A stretch of 17,900 nt of DNA from Candidatus Bathyarchaeota archaeon UBA185 (lineage in GTDB: Archaea; Thermoproteota; Bathyarchaeia; 40CM-2-53-6): contig DAFH01000172.1 in NCBI GenBank assembly GCA_002495485.1, positions 23,797 to 41,696 of the forward strand, read 5' to 3'. The translations under genes were made by a program, and so were the position numbers. Of this stretch, positions 1 through 5,532 are shown one piece after another. Positions within the stretch are counted from its first letter, which is position 1. The number at the start of each line of letters is the position of its first letter. The notes beneath the pieces were generated by a model, which saw nothing but the letters and a program-made list of their open reading frames with translations, was not told where the DNA came from and did not search any database.

Positions 1-1164
1 TAGAACAGTAACTGGAATTCCCAGGGCGGTCACCGCAGCGACATCAGTGGACCCCTGACTCCCGCACAGTGGCACATTTTTCTCGAGAACCTTCCGTGCC
101 ACTCGTCGAACAGTCCGGACTAACGAATGGTTGGGCCGCGTATACATTGGGTCGTACCCCAGTACCGGCTTGAAGGACACTTTGATCTCTCGATGCTTCG
201 CACCAAACTCCTTCACGACCCGTTCGACCTCCCTCCGAACCTGATCTGCTTTCTCTTCGGGGATGAACCGTCGGTCTACGAGAATCTCGAAAGTGTCCGG
301 AATGATATTGCCCTTGAGTCCTCCCTTCGCCGTGTTAACATACAATCCGGGTCTCATCTTCTTGGTGCCCCAGATCGGCTCCGCGTCTATTCTCGACCGT
401 CTCTTGCTGACAGTCACTCCGAGCTCCTTTAGATCCTCGATAAGCGACGCGCCATACTCGATGGCGTTGACCCCGGTCCAGCCACGACCCGAGTGAGCGG
501 CCTTGCCTTTGACAGTGATCAGATACTCTGCATCTCCTAGGCTTGCGATGTGCAAGCCTTCGATCCCACTATCCGTTGAGAGACAGTAATCAGTATCCTT
601 AGTGATCACATGCTTGTCGATGAGATAGTTGACCCCACTATACCCGCCCACTTCTTCGTCAGTGGTAAAGGTGGGCGTTATGCTGCCGCTGAATTTGACT
701 CCGGTCTCAACGAGCGCCTTCAGCGAAAAGATCTCGCAGGCGTCCGACCCTTTCATGTCTGCGGACCCGCGTCCATAGATCTTTCCGTTCTTGACGACGG
801 GCTTGAAGGGGTCGTGCGACCATCCCGCCGGGTCCGCTGGAACGACGTCTACGTGTCCGTTGAGCAGAATCTTTGGACCGTCTCGCTCCCCCTTGAGAGT
901 GGCATAGGTGTTGGGTCTGGGACCCTTGAGACCCACTTCGGGACTGACCCTTCGCCGAATCGTTGCTTCTGGAATGTAGCTAACAGTTGGCGTAGTGCCC
1001 AGATCTTTCAGCTCACTGGCCAGTAGCTGGGCTATCTTGGGATAGTTCAGCCCTGGGGGAACGGTGGTGTCTATGTTGACAAGACGGCAGGTGAGGTCGA
1101 CTAGGTCTTTCGTGTGAGCATCGATCCAACGGTCAACCTGTCGGATTGCACTCGGATTTGGCAA
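1..1164 (-). CDS. M20 family metallopeptidase (ArgE/DapE/CPG2 type), C-terminus cut by window edge
   Basis: Cytosolic zinc-dependent amidohydrolase or aminoacyl hydrolase; the exact substrate (acetylornithine, succinyl-diaminopimelate, a dipeptide) cannot be told. I translated the minus strand by hand: 388 codons are open to the window edge. The metal-binding landmarks are in order: LLNGHVDVVPA (first His-x-Asp), then GWSHDPF and GRGSADMKGSDA (second metal Asp), then TDEEVGG with the catalytic and metal Glu pair, then KAAHSGRG in the dimerisation domain. The last visible residues, GSTDVAAVTALGIP, match the C-terminal catalytic part, so only about 20-50 residues should be missing. The only standard start after the upstream in-frame stop (1171-1173) is TTG at 1164, with no clear Shine-Dalgarno. 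It lies 54 bases after an unknown gene on the same strand. Family assignment is firm; substrate is not. Confidence 0.9.
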   Translation of the reverse strand, partial: MPNPSAIRQVDRWIDAHTKDLVDLTCRLVNIDTTVPPGLNYPKIAQLLASELKDLGTTPTVSYIPEATIRRRVSPEVGLKGPRPNTYATLKGERDGPKILLNGHVDVVPADPAGWSHDPFKPVVKNGKIYGRGSADMKGSDACEIFSLKALVETGVKFSGSITPTFTTDEEVGGYSGVNYLIDKHVITKDTDYCLSTDSGIEGLHIASLGDAEYLITVKGKAAHSGRGWTGVNAIEYGASLIEDLKELGVTVSKRRSRIDAEPIWGTKKMRPGLYVNTAKGGLKGNIIPDTFEILVDRRFIPEEKADQVRREVERVVKEFGAKHREIKVSFKPVLGYDPMYTRPNHSLVRTVRRVARKVLEKNVPLCGSQGSTDVAAVTALGIPVTVL

Positions 1165-1192
1165 AGGCTTCTATGGCGGGGCGGGATTTGCA

Positions 1193-1200
1193 GTTAATTG
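1193..1200 (-). promoter_or_regulatory. Possible TATA box for the M20 peptidase gene
   Basis: CAATTAAC on the minus strand is centred about 32 bases before the TTG start at 1164. That is the spacing expected for a leaderless or nearly leaderless archaeal transcript. It is a weak match, and co-transcription with the upstream gene is also possible. Confidence 0.3.
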
Positions 1201-1211
1201 TTCTTTCTACT

Positions 1212-1236
1212 GGCGGAATTAGTGGAGTATTCCGCC
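1212..1236. other. Perfect 8-bp inverted repeat over the stop codon of the 166-residue gene
   Basis: GGCGGAAT (1212-1219), nine bases, then ATTCCGCC (1229-1236). The stop codon TAA of the leftward gene (1219-1221) lies at the loop edge. It would form a hairpin in that mRNA, so it may be a terminator or 3'-end processing signal between this gene and the M20 gene. No T-run follows on the minus strand, so an operator role or chance is possible. Confidence 0.4.
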
Positions 1237-1719
1237 TTCGTCCCGGAATTTCTCCGCTCCAGGGCTCACGTAGGTCAGTAGCGTCAGATGCTTGTAGTGC
1301 TTCTTAATCCAGAACTCGATCGAGTCAACCCAGTCTCTAAACTCGACCGGCTTCGACACCAAGTCTCTCTTGTCATCGTCAAAGTAGGTCATGTCTGCCT
1401 CCAGCCTTCCAGGCAGCATGATTCCAGAGATGGCGAAAGATCGCAGGAACTCTACGACCGGCGACTGGAAGCCGTTGATGACGTATGTTCCCTTGTCATC
1501 ATCGATCTCTGTCACCAGTGGTAGGTTGACTGAGGTGTTCTGAAGCCAGAACTTTCGAGTCATCACGTTTTGAGAGGCTTCGGGAAGCGTGTCCAAGGGA
1601 GCAAATCCAGGCGTTGGCGATGTGGCAGGGAGGACGGCCATACTAGCGGAGGATCGGAGAAAGCTGAGAAACTCATCCTCGTCGTCTTTGGACATGTAGA
1701 AGAGCAGTTGTCTCGGCAA
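1219..1719 (-). CDS. Conserved-looking hypothetical protein, 166 aa
   Basis: I do not recognise a named domain. The protein is soluble (no signal peptide or membrane segment), acidic in its first part (KDDEDEF) and rich in aromatic residues. A block around residues 85-145 looks structured: GFQSPVVEF, then GRLEADMTYFDDD, then KPVEFRDWVDSIEFWIKKH. From memory, bacterial hypothetical proteins share this order (SPV-EF, GRL, YYD, KP-F-W-D, W-IKK), but I cannot verify that here; if so, transfer between domains is possible. The start is TTG at 1719, just after an in-frame TAA, 27 bases from the centre of a TATA-like box, so the mRNA is probably leaderless. It is divergent from the rhomboid gene and upstream of the M20 peptidase. 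Function unknown. Confidence 0.75.
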   Translation of the reverse strand: MPRQLLFYMSKDDEDEFLSFLRSSASMAVLPATSPTPGFAPLDTLPEASQNVMTRKFWLQNTSVNLPLVTEIDDDKGTYVINGFQSPVVEFLRSFAISGIMLPGRLEADMTYFDDDKRDLVSKPVEFRDWVDSIEFWIKKHYKHLTLLTYVSPGAEKFRDEGGILH

Positions 1720-1742
1720 CGCTGACTCTTCAACAGGGCTCG

Positions 1743-1750
1743 ATTAAATA
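1743..1750. promoter_or_regulatory. Symmetric TATA box shared by two divergent leaderless genes
   Basis: ATTAAATA on the plus strand reads TATTTAAT on the minus strand. Its centre (1746.5) is 27.5 bases from the ATG of the rhomboid gene (1774) and 27.5 bases from the TTG of the leftward 166-residue gene (1719). This spacing matches leaderless archaeal promoters in both directions, and no other AT-rich box lies between the two starts. Confidence 0.6.
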
Positions 1751-1773
1751 GACATATTGAATGCCTGGGGCCC

Positions 1774-2421
1774 ATGGAATCCGCCTCTCAGTCCGAAGCG
1801 TCCAGAGGGGTCGGTACCTACCTTCAATCTCCAACGATAATCCTGACGCTGATACTGATAGCCGTCTATCTAGTCGTTGGTTTAGTAGTCGGCGACCTTG
1901 GCAGCCCGATATCCACCGCTGAAAACATGCCAGGAAGCACGGGATATTCCCTCGTGCTATCGCTCATGCAGTGCGACACGCCCCTACCGATTTACCCCTG
2001 GACGATTCTGACGACAATATTCCTCCACGCGGGCATTCTTCACATAGCAGGCAATCTCTTGTTCCTGCTTCTGTTTGGCTTCATACTCGAAGAACAGGTC
2101 ACAAAGAGCCAGTGGCTTGCGACCTTCTTCATAACGGGAGTCGTGGGAAGCCTAAGCTTCGTCGCACTGGACGCCGTTAGTAGCGCAGTGAGCGGTTTTC
2201 CAAACCCTACTAGTGTAGACTGTGCGGTAGGCGCTTCGGGGGCTGTCTACGGGATAATGGGAACTGCGGTCGGTCTCAAAGTTGTCATAATATTGATCTT
2301 TCTACTGGGTCTGAACATTTTCGCGGGAGGCGGGACCCCAGCCCATCTCGGAGGACTATTTGCCGGCCTTGTCCTTCGGAGATATTGGAGTTTGGGAAAA
2401 AGGCCCTTTAGAGGAATCTAG
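1774..2421 (+). CDS. Rhomboid-family intramembrane serine protease
   Basis: Membrane protease that cuts transmembrane segments of other proteins. At 215 residues it has the six-helix rhomboid core. Helix 1 covers about residues 20-40. Helix 2 carries HAGILHIAGNLLF, with the conserved His85, His90 and Asn94 of the oxyanion region. The nucleophile is Ser155 in GASGAVYG, and the catalytic partner is His191 in AHLGGLFAGL. All catalytic residues are present, so it should be active. The substrate is unknown. An extracytoplasmic loop at residues 42-75 contains Cys67, and Cys150 sits before the active serine. The ATG at 1774 has no Shine-Dalgarno but a TATA box 27 bases upstream, so translation is probably leaderless. 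It is divergent from the gene at 1219-1719. Confidence 0.93.
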   Translation: MESASQSEASRGVGTYLQSPTIILTLILIAVYLVVGLVVGDLGSPISTAENMPGSTGYSLVLSLMQCDTPLPIYPWTILTTIFLHAGILHIAGNLLFLLLFGFILEEQVTKSQWLATFFITGVVGSLSFVALDAVSSAVSGFPNPTSVDCAVGASGAVYGIMGTAVGLKVVIILIFLLGLNIFAGGGTPAHLGGLFAGLVLRRYWSLGKRPFRGI

Positions 2422-2429
2422 AACACCAG

Positions 2430-2537
2430 CAAGTCTGGATAGTCACACAAGAATCCCGACGCCGTCGATCGTCGTTGTTTGAACAGATCTGCGACCGGAG
2501 AAGTATTATGCAACTTCAGCACAACTCGCCAGACTTG
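2430..2537 (+). ncRNA. Candidate structured RNA between the rhomboid gene and the 4-TM gene
   Basis: A perfect 9-base inverted repeat, CAAGTCTGG (2430-2438) and CCAGACTTG (2529-2537), encloses two smaller inverted repeats: CGACG/CGTCG (2457-2461 with 2470-2474) and GAAGT/ACTTC (2500-2504 with 2513-2517). Together they would fold into a closed multi-branch structure about 108 bases long. It matches no RNA family I know. The strand is not fixed by the symmetry; plus is chosen because flanking genes run that way. Chance pairing is possible. Confidence 0.3.
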
Positions 2538-2549
2538 ACGGTACGAAAT

Positions 2550-2591
2550 ATGGCAAAGAAGAAGAGCAAGAAAAAGAAGAGCGGCATGTAG
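2550..2591 (+). CDS. Possible 13-residue Lys-rich peptide
   Basis: An ATG opens a 13-codon frame, MAKKKSKKKKSGM, ending in TAG. An in-frame ATG at 2508 would make it 27 residues (adding MQLQHNSPDLTVRN). It ends exactly at the base of a strong hairpin that has a T-rich 3' side. There is no clear Shine-Dalgarno. Eight of 13 residues are Lys or Ser-Lys pairs, as in very small nucleic-acid-binding peptides, but function is unknown and this may simply be AG-rich non-coding sequence. Confidence 0.3.
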   Translation: MAKKKSKKKKSGM

Positions 2592-2635
2592 AAAGTCGGC
2601 CAGGGCACAATAGCCCTGTCCGACCACTTTCTTTT
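2590..2635 (+). terminator. Strong hairpin followed by a short T-run
   Basis: AGAAAG-TCGG-CAGGGC (2590-2606) pairs with GCCCTG-CCGA-CTTTCT (2613-2632), with one mismatch and a 3-base bulge, around the loop ACAATA. The 3' side ends in TTTCTTTT. It is the strongest stem in this gap and probably ends the transcript from the rhomboid gene or from the small RNA/peptide region. Confidence 0.5.
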
Positions 2636-2702
2636 CAGGGACGAATCACACGAAATCTAACTACCACAGCATGAAATTGAAACGGAGTCGTAGCATCGAA
2701 CC

Positions 2703-3155
2703 ATGGCTCAACCCGCCGGAGCCATCGATAAAGCAAGCTGGCATCGATTGCGACTGCTGATAGTTGCCACCCTCGTCCTGCTAACCGTTCAAGGCTGGTC
2801 CGGCGATACAATCAACATTTTCATGATTCCAACCACTCCGCCGACCGTCGAGCAGTCCGCCAGCGGAGTACTGCAAGCAATCATTAACAATGGTCCAACG
2901 CTGATCATCCATGCCTTCATTGGAATCGCAATCCTAGCTTTCGCGATAGTAATCCTTGCATTCGCCCTAAGGGAGAAGCCGCGAAACGTTCAGATCCCCG
3001 CAATCCTCGGACTGGCAATGGTGGTCTCGGCGATCATCGGCGGAATACTCTTCGTTTTGTCCGGCTTCAGCAACGGAGCAAATTCTGCTCAGATGGGCGG
3101 AAGCTTCATCGGTGCCTACGCGTTCTACTTTATCGAACTCTACTCTGCAAAATAG
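2703..3155 (+). CDS. Hypothetical four-helix integral membrane protein, 150 aa
   Basis: I do not recognise a family. Four hydrophobic segments are visible at about residues 17-34, 65-88, 97-120 and 129-147. A short outside loop (about 36-62) contains GDTINIF and PTTPPTVEQ. The basic RLR and REKPRNVQ stretches suggest both termini and the middle loop are cytosolic. No cysteines, His/Met clusters or catalytic motif are evident. The ATG at 2703 has a weak AT-rich box (GAAATTGA) about 27 bases upstream, in line with leaderless starts nearby. It stands alone between two non-coding gaps, so context gives no clue to its job. Confidence 0.75.
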   Translation: MAQPAGAIDKASWHRLRLLIVATLVLLTVQGWSGDTINIFMIPTTPPTVEQSASGVLQAIINNGPTLIIHAFIGIAILAFAIVILAFALREKPRNVQIPAILGLAMVVSAIIGGILFVLSGFSNGANSAQMGGSFIGAYAFYFIELYSAK

Positions 3156-3199
3156 CCGGAACCCATTCTATGAATTCCTCAGAACTCTGCCATCTCTCG

Positions 3200-3230
3200 G
3201 TTGCCGCTAGACGTTTCTAGGCCGGGCAAC
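3200..3230. other. Stem-loop downstream of the 4-TM gene
   Basis: GTTGCC (3200-3205) and GGCAAC (3225-3230) enclose a second stem, CTAGA (3207-3211) and TCTAG (3216-3220), closed by a CGTT loop. It lies 45 bases after the stop at 3155. It could be a 3'-end hairpin; no T-run follows. The rest of the 3156-3394 gap holds only the CDF-gene promoter elements. Confidence 0.4.
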
Positions 3231-3331
3231 GGTTCTCTCAAACCAACCACATTTGATAAGGCGCTTGGCCTCTAGAGTAGTCGCCATACAGCGGCCTTTA
3301 TTCTAGGATTGCTGTACCGTTTTTCGGTGGC

Positions 3332-3353
3332 GGTTTCTAGAACCATTTCTAAT
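3332..3353 (+). promoter_or_regulatory. Probable promoter of the CDF gene with an adjoining near-palindrome
   Basis: TTTCTAATA (3345-3353) is a plausible TATA box, placing transcription start near 3375. The leader would then hold GGGAGG (3378-3383) as Shine-Dalgarno, 11 bases before the ATG at 3395. Just upstream, GGTTTCTAGAACC (3332-3344) is a near-perfect palindrome where a regulator could sit. Confidence 0.35.
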
Positions 3354-3394
3354 AGCTGGGTTTCCGAGGAGGAATTGGGAGGCCGGCTAGCGGA

Positions 3395-4297
3395 ATGGGA
3401 CTCGATCTGATGCTATCTTCCAGAGCTGCGGAGAAGCGCCTCTGGACGGTCCTAGCCGTCTCTCTACTGGTCGTCATCGTTGAGGTCATAGGCGGGATAA
3501 TTGGTAGAAGCCTCGCGCTGCTTGGAGATTCTGCGCACGTGCTGACCGATGTTCTCACGGTTGGCATAGCAATAATGACGGTGAGACTAGGTAGAAGGCC
3601 TCACACGCCTAAACGGACTTTCGGCTATCATAGGGCAGAGATTTTCGCGGCGCTCGTCAACGGCTCAACACTCATCGCGGTCGCGCTCGTAATAATCTAC
3701 CAGGCGTACCTTCGACTGCTTCAGCCTCCAAGCGTCCAAGCATCTCTGGTCTTGGCAGTTGCTTCGCTAGGGCTTCTGGGAAACTTGGTCATGGCAGGGC
3801 TCCTAGCTCCAAGCCGGAAGGCAAGCCTCAATGTCAGAGGCGCATTTCTCCACGCGGTCGGAGACACTCTATCATCGCTTGCAGTCATCATCAGCAGCCT
3901 GGTCATTATGTTCACCGGATACAACTGGATAGATCCTTTAGTTGCCGCCCTCATAGGAATCCTCATCATACGAAGCGCCTACGGGCTGGTCAGAGACTCG
4001 ACAAACATACTTCTCGAAGCAACACCAAAACAATTAGAACTGGAAAAGGTCGCCGAGTCAATTCAGAGCATCGCCGGAGTCAAAGGAGTCCACGATCTGC
4101 ATGTTTGGACCATTACCTCGGGTCTCTACGCGCTCAGCGGACATCTGATAGTAGAGACTGAAAGTATCAGCGAGGGGTCACTGATCGTCGAGAGGGTCGA
4201 GGCCAGGTTGAAAGAGCAGTTCGGAATCGAGCACGCTACCCTGCAGCTGGAAAAGGAGAGCCTCGAAAGGATTCAAGCCGAAGACGCTGGGCTCTAG
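3395..4297 (+). CDS. Cation diffusion facilitator (CzcD/ZitB-type) metal exporter
   Basis: Proton-coupled exporter of divalent metals (Zn, possibly Co or Cd) from the cytosol, acting as a dimer. It is 300 residues, normal for the family. Six membrane helices lie within about residues 16-200. The transport site is complete: LLGDSAHVLTDV gives Asp45, His48 and Asp52 in helix 2, and FLHAVGDTLSS gives His153 and Asp157 in helix 5. The HD-HD pattern points to zinc-type transporters rather than manganese-type DD-DD. FGYHRAEI (76-83) is the usual CzcD motif. The cytosolic C-terminal ferredoxin-like domain (about 210-290) contains GVHDLHVWTITSG and SGHLIVE. The long His-rich loop between helices 4 and 5 is absent. 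The start ATG has GGGAGG 11 bases before it. A separate promoter separates it from the next gene. Confidence 0.92.
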   Translation: MGLDLMLSSRAAEKRLWTVLAVSLLVVIVEVIGGIIGRSLALLGDSAHVLTDVLTVGIAIMTVRLGRRPHTPKRTFGYHRAEIFAALVNGSTLIAVALVIIYQAYLRLLQPPSVQASLVLAVASLGLLGNLVMAGLLAPSRKASLNVRGAFLHAVGDTLSSLAVIISSLVIMFTGYNWIDPLVAALIGILIIRSAYGLVRDSTNILLEATPKQLELEKVAESIQSIAGVKGVHDLHVWTITSGLYALSGHLIVETESISEGSLIVERVEARLKEQFGIEHATLQLEKESLERIQAEDAGL

Positions 4298-4333
4298 GAC
4301 TCCCTCATTCGCCTTCGGCTTCTGCCACGGAAA

Positions 4334-4342
4334 TAGTATATA
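4334..4342 (+). promoter_or_regulatory. TATA box of the ECF S-component gene
   Basis: TAGTATATA is centred about 31 bases before the TTG start at 4370 and runs into the 24-base repeat at 4340-4363. A very short leader or none is expected. Confidence 0.6.
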
Positions 4343-4363
4343 GGAGCGGGTAACTTTGCCCGC
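4340..4363 (+). promoter_or_regulatory. Copy 1 of a 24-base repeat with inverted arms: candidate operator
   Basis: These 24 bases are identical to 5508-5531. The core is GCGGGTAACTTTGCCCGC, an inverted repeat GCGGG-N8-CCCGC. It sits between the TATA box and the start codon, where archaeal repressors usually bind. Because it would lie upstream of, or only just inside, the transcript, a DNA operator fits better than a riboswitch. The same element before the gene at 5533 suggests joint regulation. Confidence 0.65.
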
Positions 4364-4369
4364 ATAGCT

Positions 4370-4975
4370 TTGTCTCGGTCGCTCCTACCTTCGAGAACGC
4401 TCTCTACTCCACTGATTAAGGCCGCCCTGATAGCTGTCTTCACCGCCCTTTCTCTCGGTACGAACTACGCCATGATCGATGTACCGAACGTCAAGGTGAT
4501 GGATGCTCTGATCTTCATTGCTTCGTTTCTCTTCGGGCTAGAGGTTGGGGTCGTGTCTGCAGTCACGACGCGACTCGTCTATGGCTTCGTAAACCCTTAC
4601 GGACAGGCAGGCTCAATTCTGCCGTTTCTATGCATCGGAGAGTGTTTCTACGCTGTTGCGGGGGTACTTCTTGCAAAAACGACTGTTGCAAAGAACCTAA
4701 GTCAGAATCGTCGCTACGCGGGCATGGGTCTGCTCTTCGGGCTAGTCGGCCTACAGGCAACTTTCGCTTTTGACGTCCTGACGAACTTTGGAACCTATGT
4801 TTTCACAACTAACTCCATCTACCAAGCTCTAATAATAGGAATCATAACCGGTGCACCACTTGGAATAATACACGAGGTCACTAATCTCGTCTTCTTCGCC
4901 ATAGTTGTGCCTCCGGCAATTGCCGCTGCCAAACGTACGGGACTGATGCAGGGGAGTTCGGTATGGTCCAGCTGA
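4370..4975 (+). CDS. ECF transporter S component (substrate-binding membrane subunit)
   Basis: Energy-coupling-factor transporters take up vitamins and metals; the S component binds the ligand and docks on a shared EcfT/EcfA module, not encoded here. The 201-residue protein has about six hydrophobic segments. Helix 1 contains AALIAVFTAL, with an AxxxA pattern like that used to dock on EcfT. Other visible features are GLEVGVVSAV, GFVNPYGQAG (about 72-81), FDVLTNFGTY and a terminal helix ending in HEVTNLVFFAIV. Ligand: the two following genes resemble the halves of a transcobalamin-like protein, so a cobamide is the best guess, by context only. The start is TTG at 4370, with no earlier in-frame start candidate. 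Its 3' end overlaps the next gene by 13 bases, so the two are co-transcribed. Confidence 0.8.
   Translation: MSRSLLPSRTLSTPLIKAALIAVFTALSLGTNYAMIDVPNVKVMDALIFIASFLFGLEVGVVSAVTTRLVYGFVNPYGQAGSILPFLCIGECFYAVAGVLLAKTTVAKNLSQNRRYAGMGLLFGLVGLQATFAFDVLTNFGTYVFTTNSIYQALIIGIITGAPLGIIHEVTNLVFFAIVVPPAIAAAKRTGLMQGSSVWSS
4951..4956 (+). promoter_or_regulatory. Shine-Dalgarno site of the DUF4430-like gene
   Basis: GGGGAG lies seven bases before the ATG at 4963, inside the end of the S-component gene. It supports this start and translational coupling of the two genes. Confidence 0.6.
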
Positions 4976-5460
4976 AGAGTCATCGGCTCTTTTTTGCAGG
5001 CATTGGAATAGTCACAATTGCAATCATTCTTACTCAAGCGACTGCGTTCTACTATGCGCAAAGATCCAACTCAGATGCATCGCCATCCGGATGCTCCGTA
5101 TTCGTCTGTTCCATGATCAATTTTGGCAACTCTACAGTGCGATGGTATAACGAATCCAGCATTCCCTCACGTTGGAACTTTTACAACCTCACACTCTTCA
5201 TAACAAATGGCAACGTGACCTCTGAATTCTATCCTTCACCTCTGAATGAGCACCTCGTAACATCTATCGAAGGAGTTCGGAACGCAGGCCAGGTCTCATG
5301 GGCACTCTGGATATTCTGCGGTGCACACAACGCCTGGGCCTTTTCAAACGTCGGTGCCGATGAGATTAATCTGGTCAGAGGTGAAACCCTTGCGTGGGCT
5401 TATACAACCCAACATTCTCCCCCAATCGCGGGGAGCAAGACCGTCTCATCTTGCCCTTAG
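4963..5460 (+). CDS. Membrane-anchored DUF4430-like protein (transcobalamin beta-domain type)
   Basis: A 165-residue surface protein. Residues 8-30 form an N-terminal signal or anchor helix (FFAGIGIVTIAIILTQATAF), and the rest should be outside the cell. From about 56 to 148 the pattern resembles DUF4430, the beta domain that closes over cobalamin in intrinsic factor and transcobalamin: a first strand (STVRWYN), then LVTSIEGV, then a Trp-rich strand VSWALWIFCG, then VGADEINLVRGETLAWAYT. The last piece corresponds to the family's usual VG...y.l..GD.i.W.Y ending. Four cysteines (44, 49, 119, 164) could form disulfides outside. The start is ATG with a Shine-Dalgarno seven bases upstream, overlapping the S component by 13 bases. 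Known: the domain family. Inferred: cobamide binding together with the protein encoded at 5533-6957. Confidence 0.7.
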   Translation: MVQLKSHRLFFAGIGIVTIAIILTQATAFYYAQRSNSDASPSGCSVFVCSMINFGNSTVRWYNESSIPSRWNFYNLTLFITNGNVTSEFYPSPLNEHLVTSIEGVRNAGQVSWALWIFCGAHNAWAFSNVGADEINLVRGETLAWAYTTQHSPPIAGSKTVSSCP

Positions 5461-5474
5461 TGACGTCCCAGAAC

Positions 5475-5481
5475 TTTTTTT
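5475..5481 (+). terminator. T-run terminator after the DUF4430-like gene
   Basis: Seven consecutive T bases lie 14 bases after the stop at 5460, just before the next promoter. T-runs without a hairpin are sufficient for archaeal termination. Confidence 0.5.
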
Positions 5482-5490
5482 CGCCAAATG

Positions 5491-5506
5491 CTTATATCGA
5501 TATATT
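5491..5506 (+). promoter_or_regulatory. TATA region of the helical-repeat/PKD gene
   Basis: Two overlapping AT boxes are present: TTATAT (5492-5497), 29 bases before TTG 5524, and TATATT (5501-5506), about 30 bases before TTG 5533. Either fits a leaderless start. The second has the same relation to the 24-base repeat as the promoter at 4334. Confidence 0.55.
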
Positions 5507-5507
5507 C

Positions 5508-5531
5508 ATAGGAGCGGGTAACTTTGCCCGC
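5508..5531 (+). promoter_or_regulatory. Copy 2 of the 24-base repeat: candidate operator
   Basis: Identical over 24 bases to 4340-4363, with the GCGGG-N8-CCCGC inverted repeat, again between a TATA box and a TTG start. Flanking bases differ, so the element itself appears to be under selection or recently duplicated. I saw no third copy in the window. Confidence 0.65.
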
Positions 5532-5532
5532 T

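Noticed and set aside
127..1026. Open frames on the plus strand at 127-496 and 610-1026
   Set aside because: They are antisense to the M20 peptidase, whose minus-strand translation has clear metal-binding motifs throughout.
2418..2627. A 69-codon minus-strand frame rich in Leu and Ala
   Set aside because: It is the reverse of the AAG-rich and hairpin region; its hydrophobic look follows from CTT/CTC codons opposite poly-Lys codons.
3156..3394. Cluster of CTAG tetramers in the gap before the exporter gene
   Set aside because: CTAG is also common elsewhere in this window, so the clustering is not clearly special beyond the one near-palindrome listed.
4340..4363. A preQ1- or cobalamin-type riboswitch at this hairpin
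   Set aside because: It is far too short for a cobalamin riboswitch, lacks preQ1 sequence features, and lies at or before the predicted transcript start.
4340..5531. Reading the two 24-base copies as mobile-element or CRISPR repeats
   Set aside because: Only two copies occur, both at equivalent promoter positions, with no spacers, transposase or target duplications.
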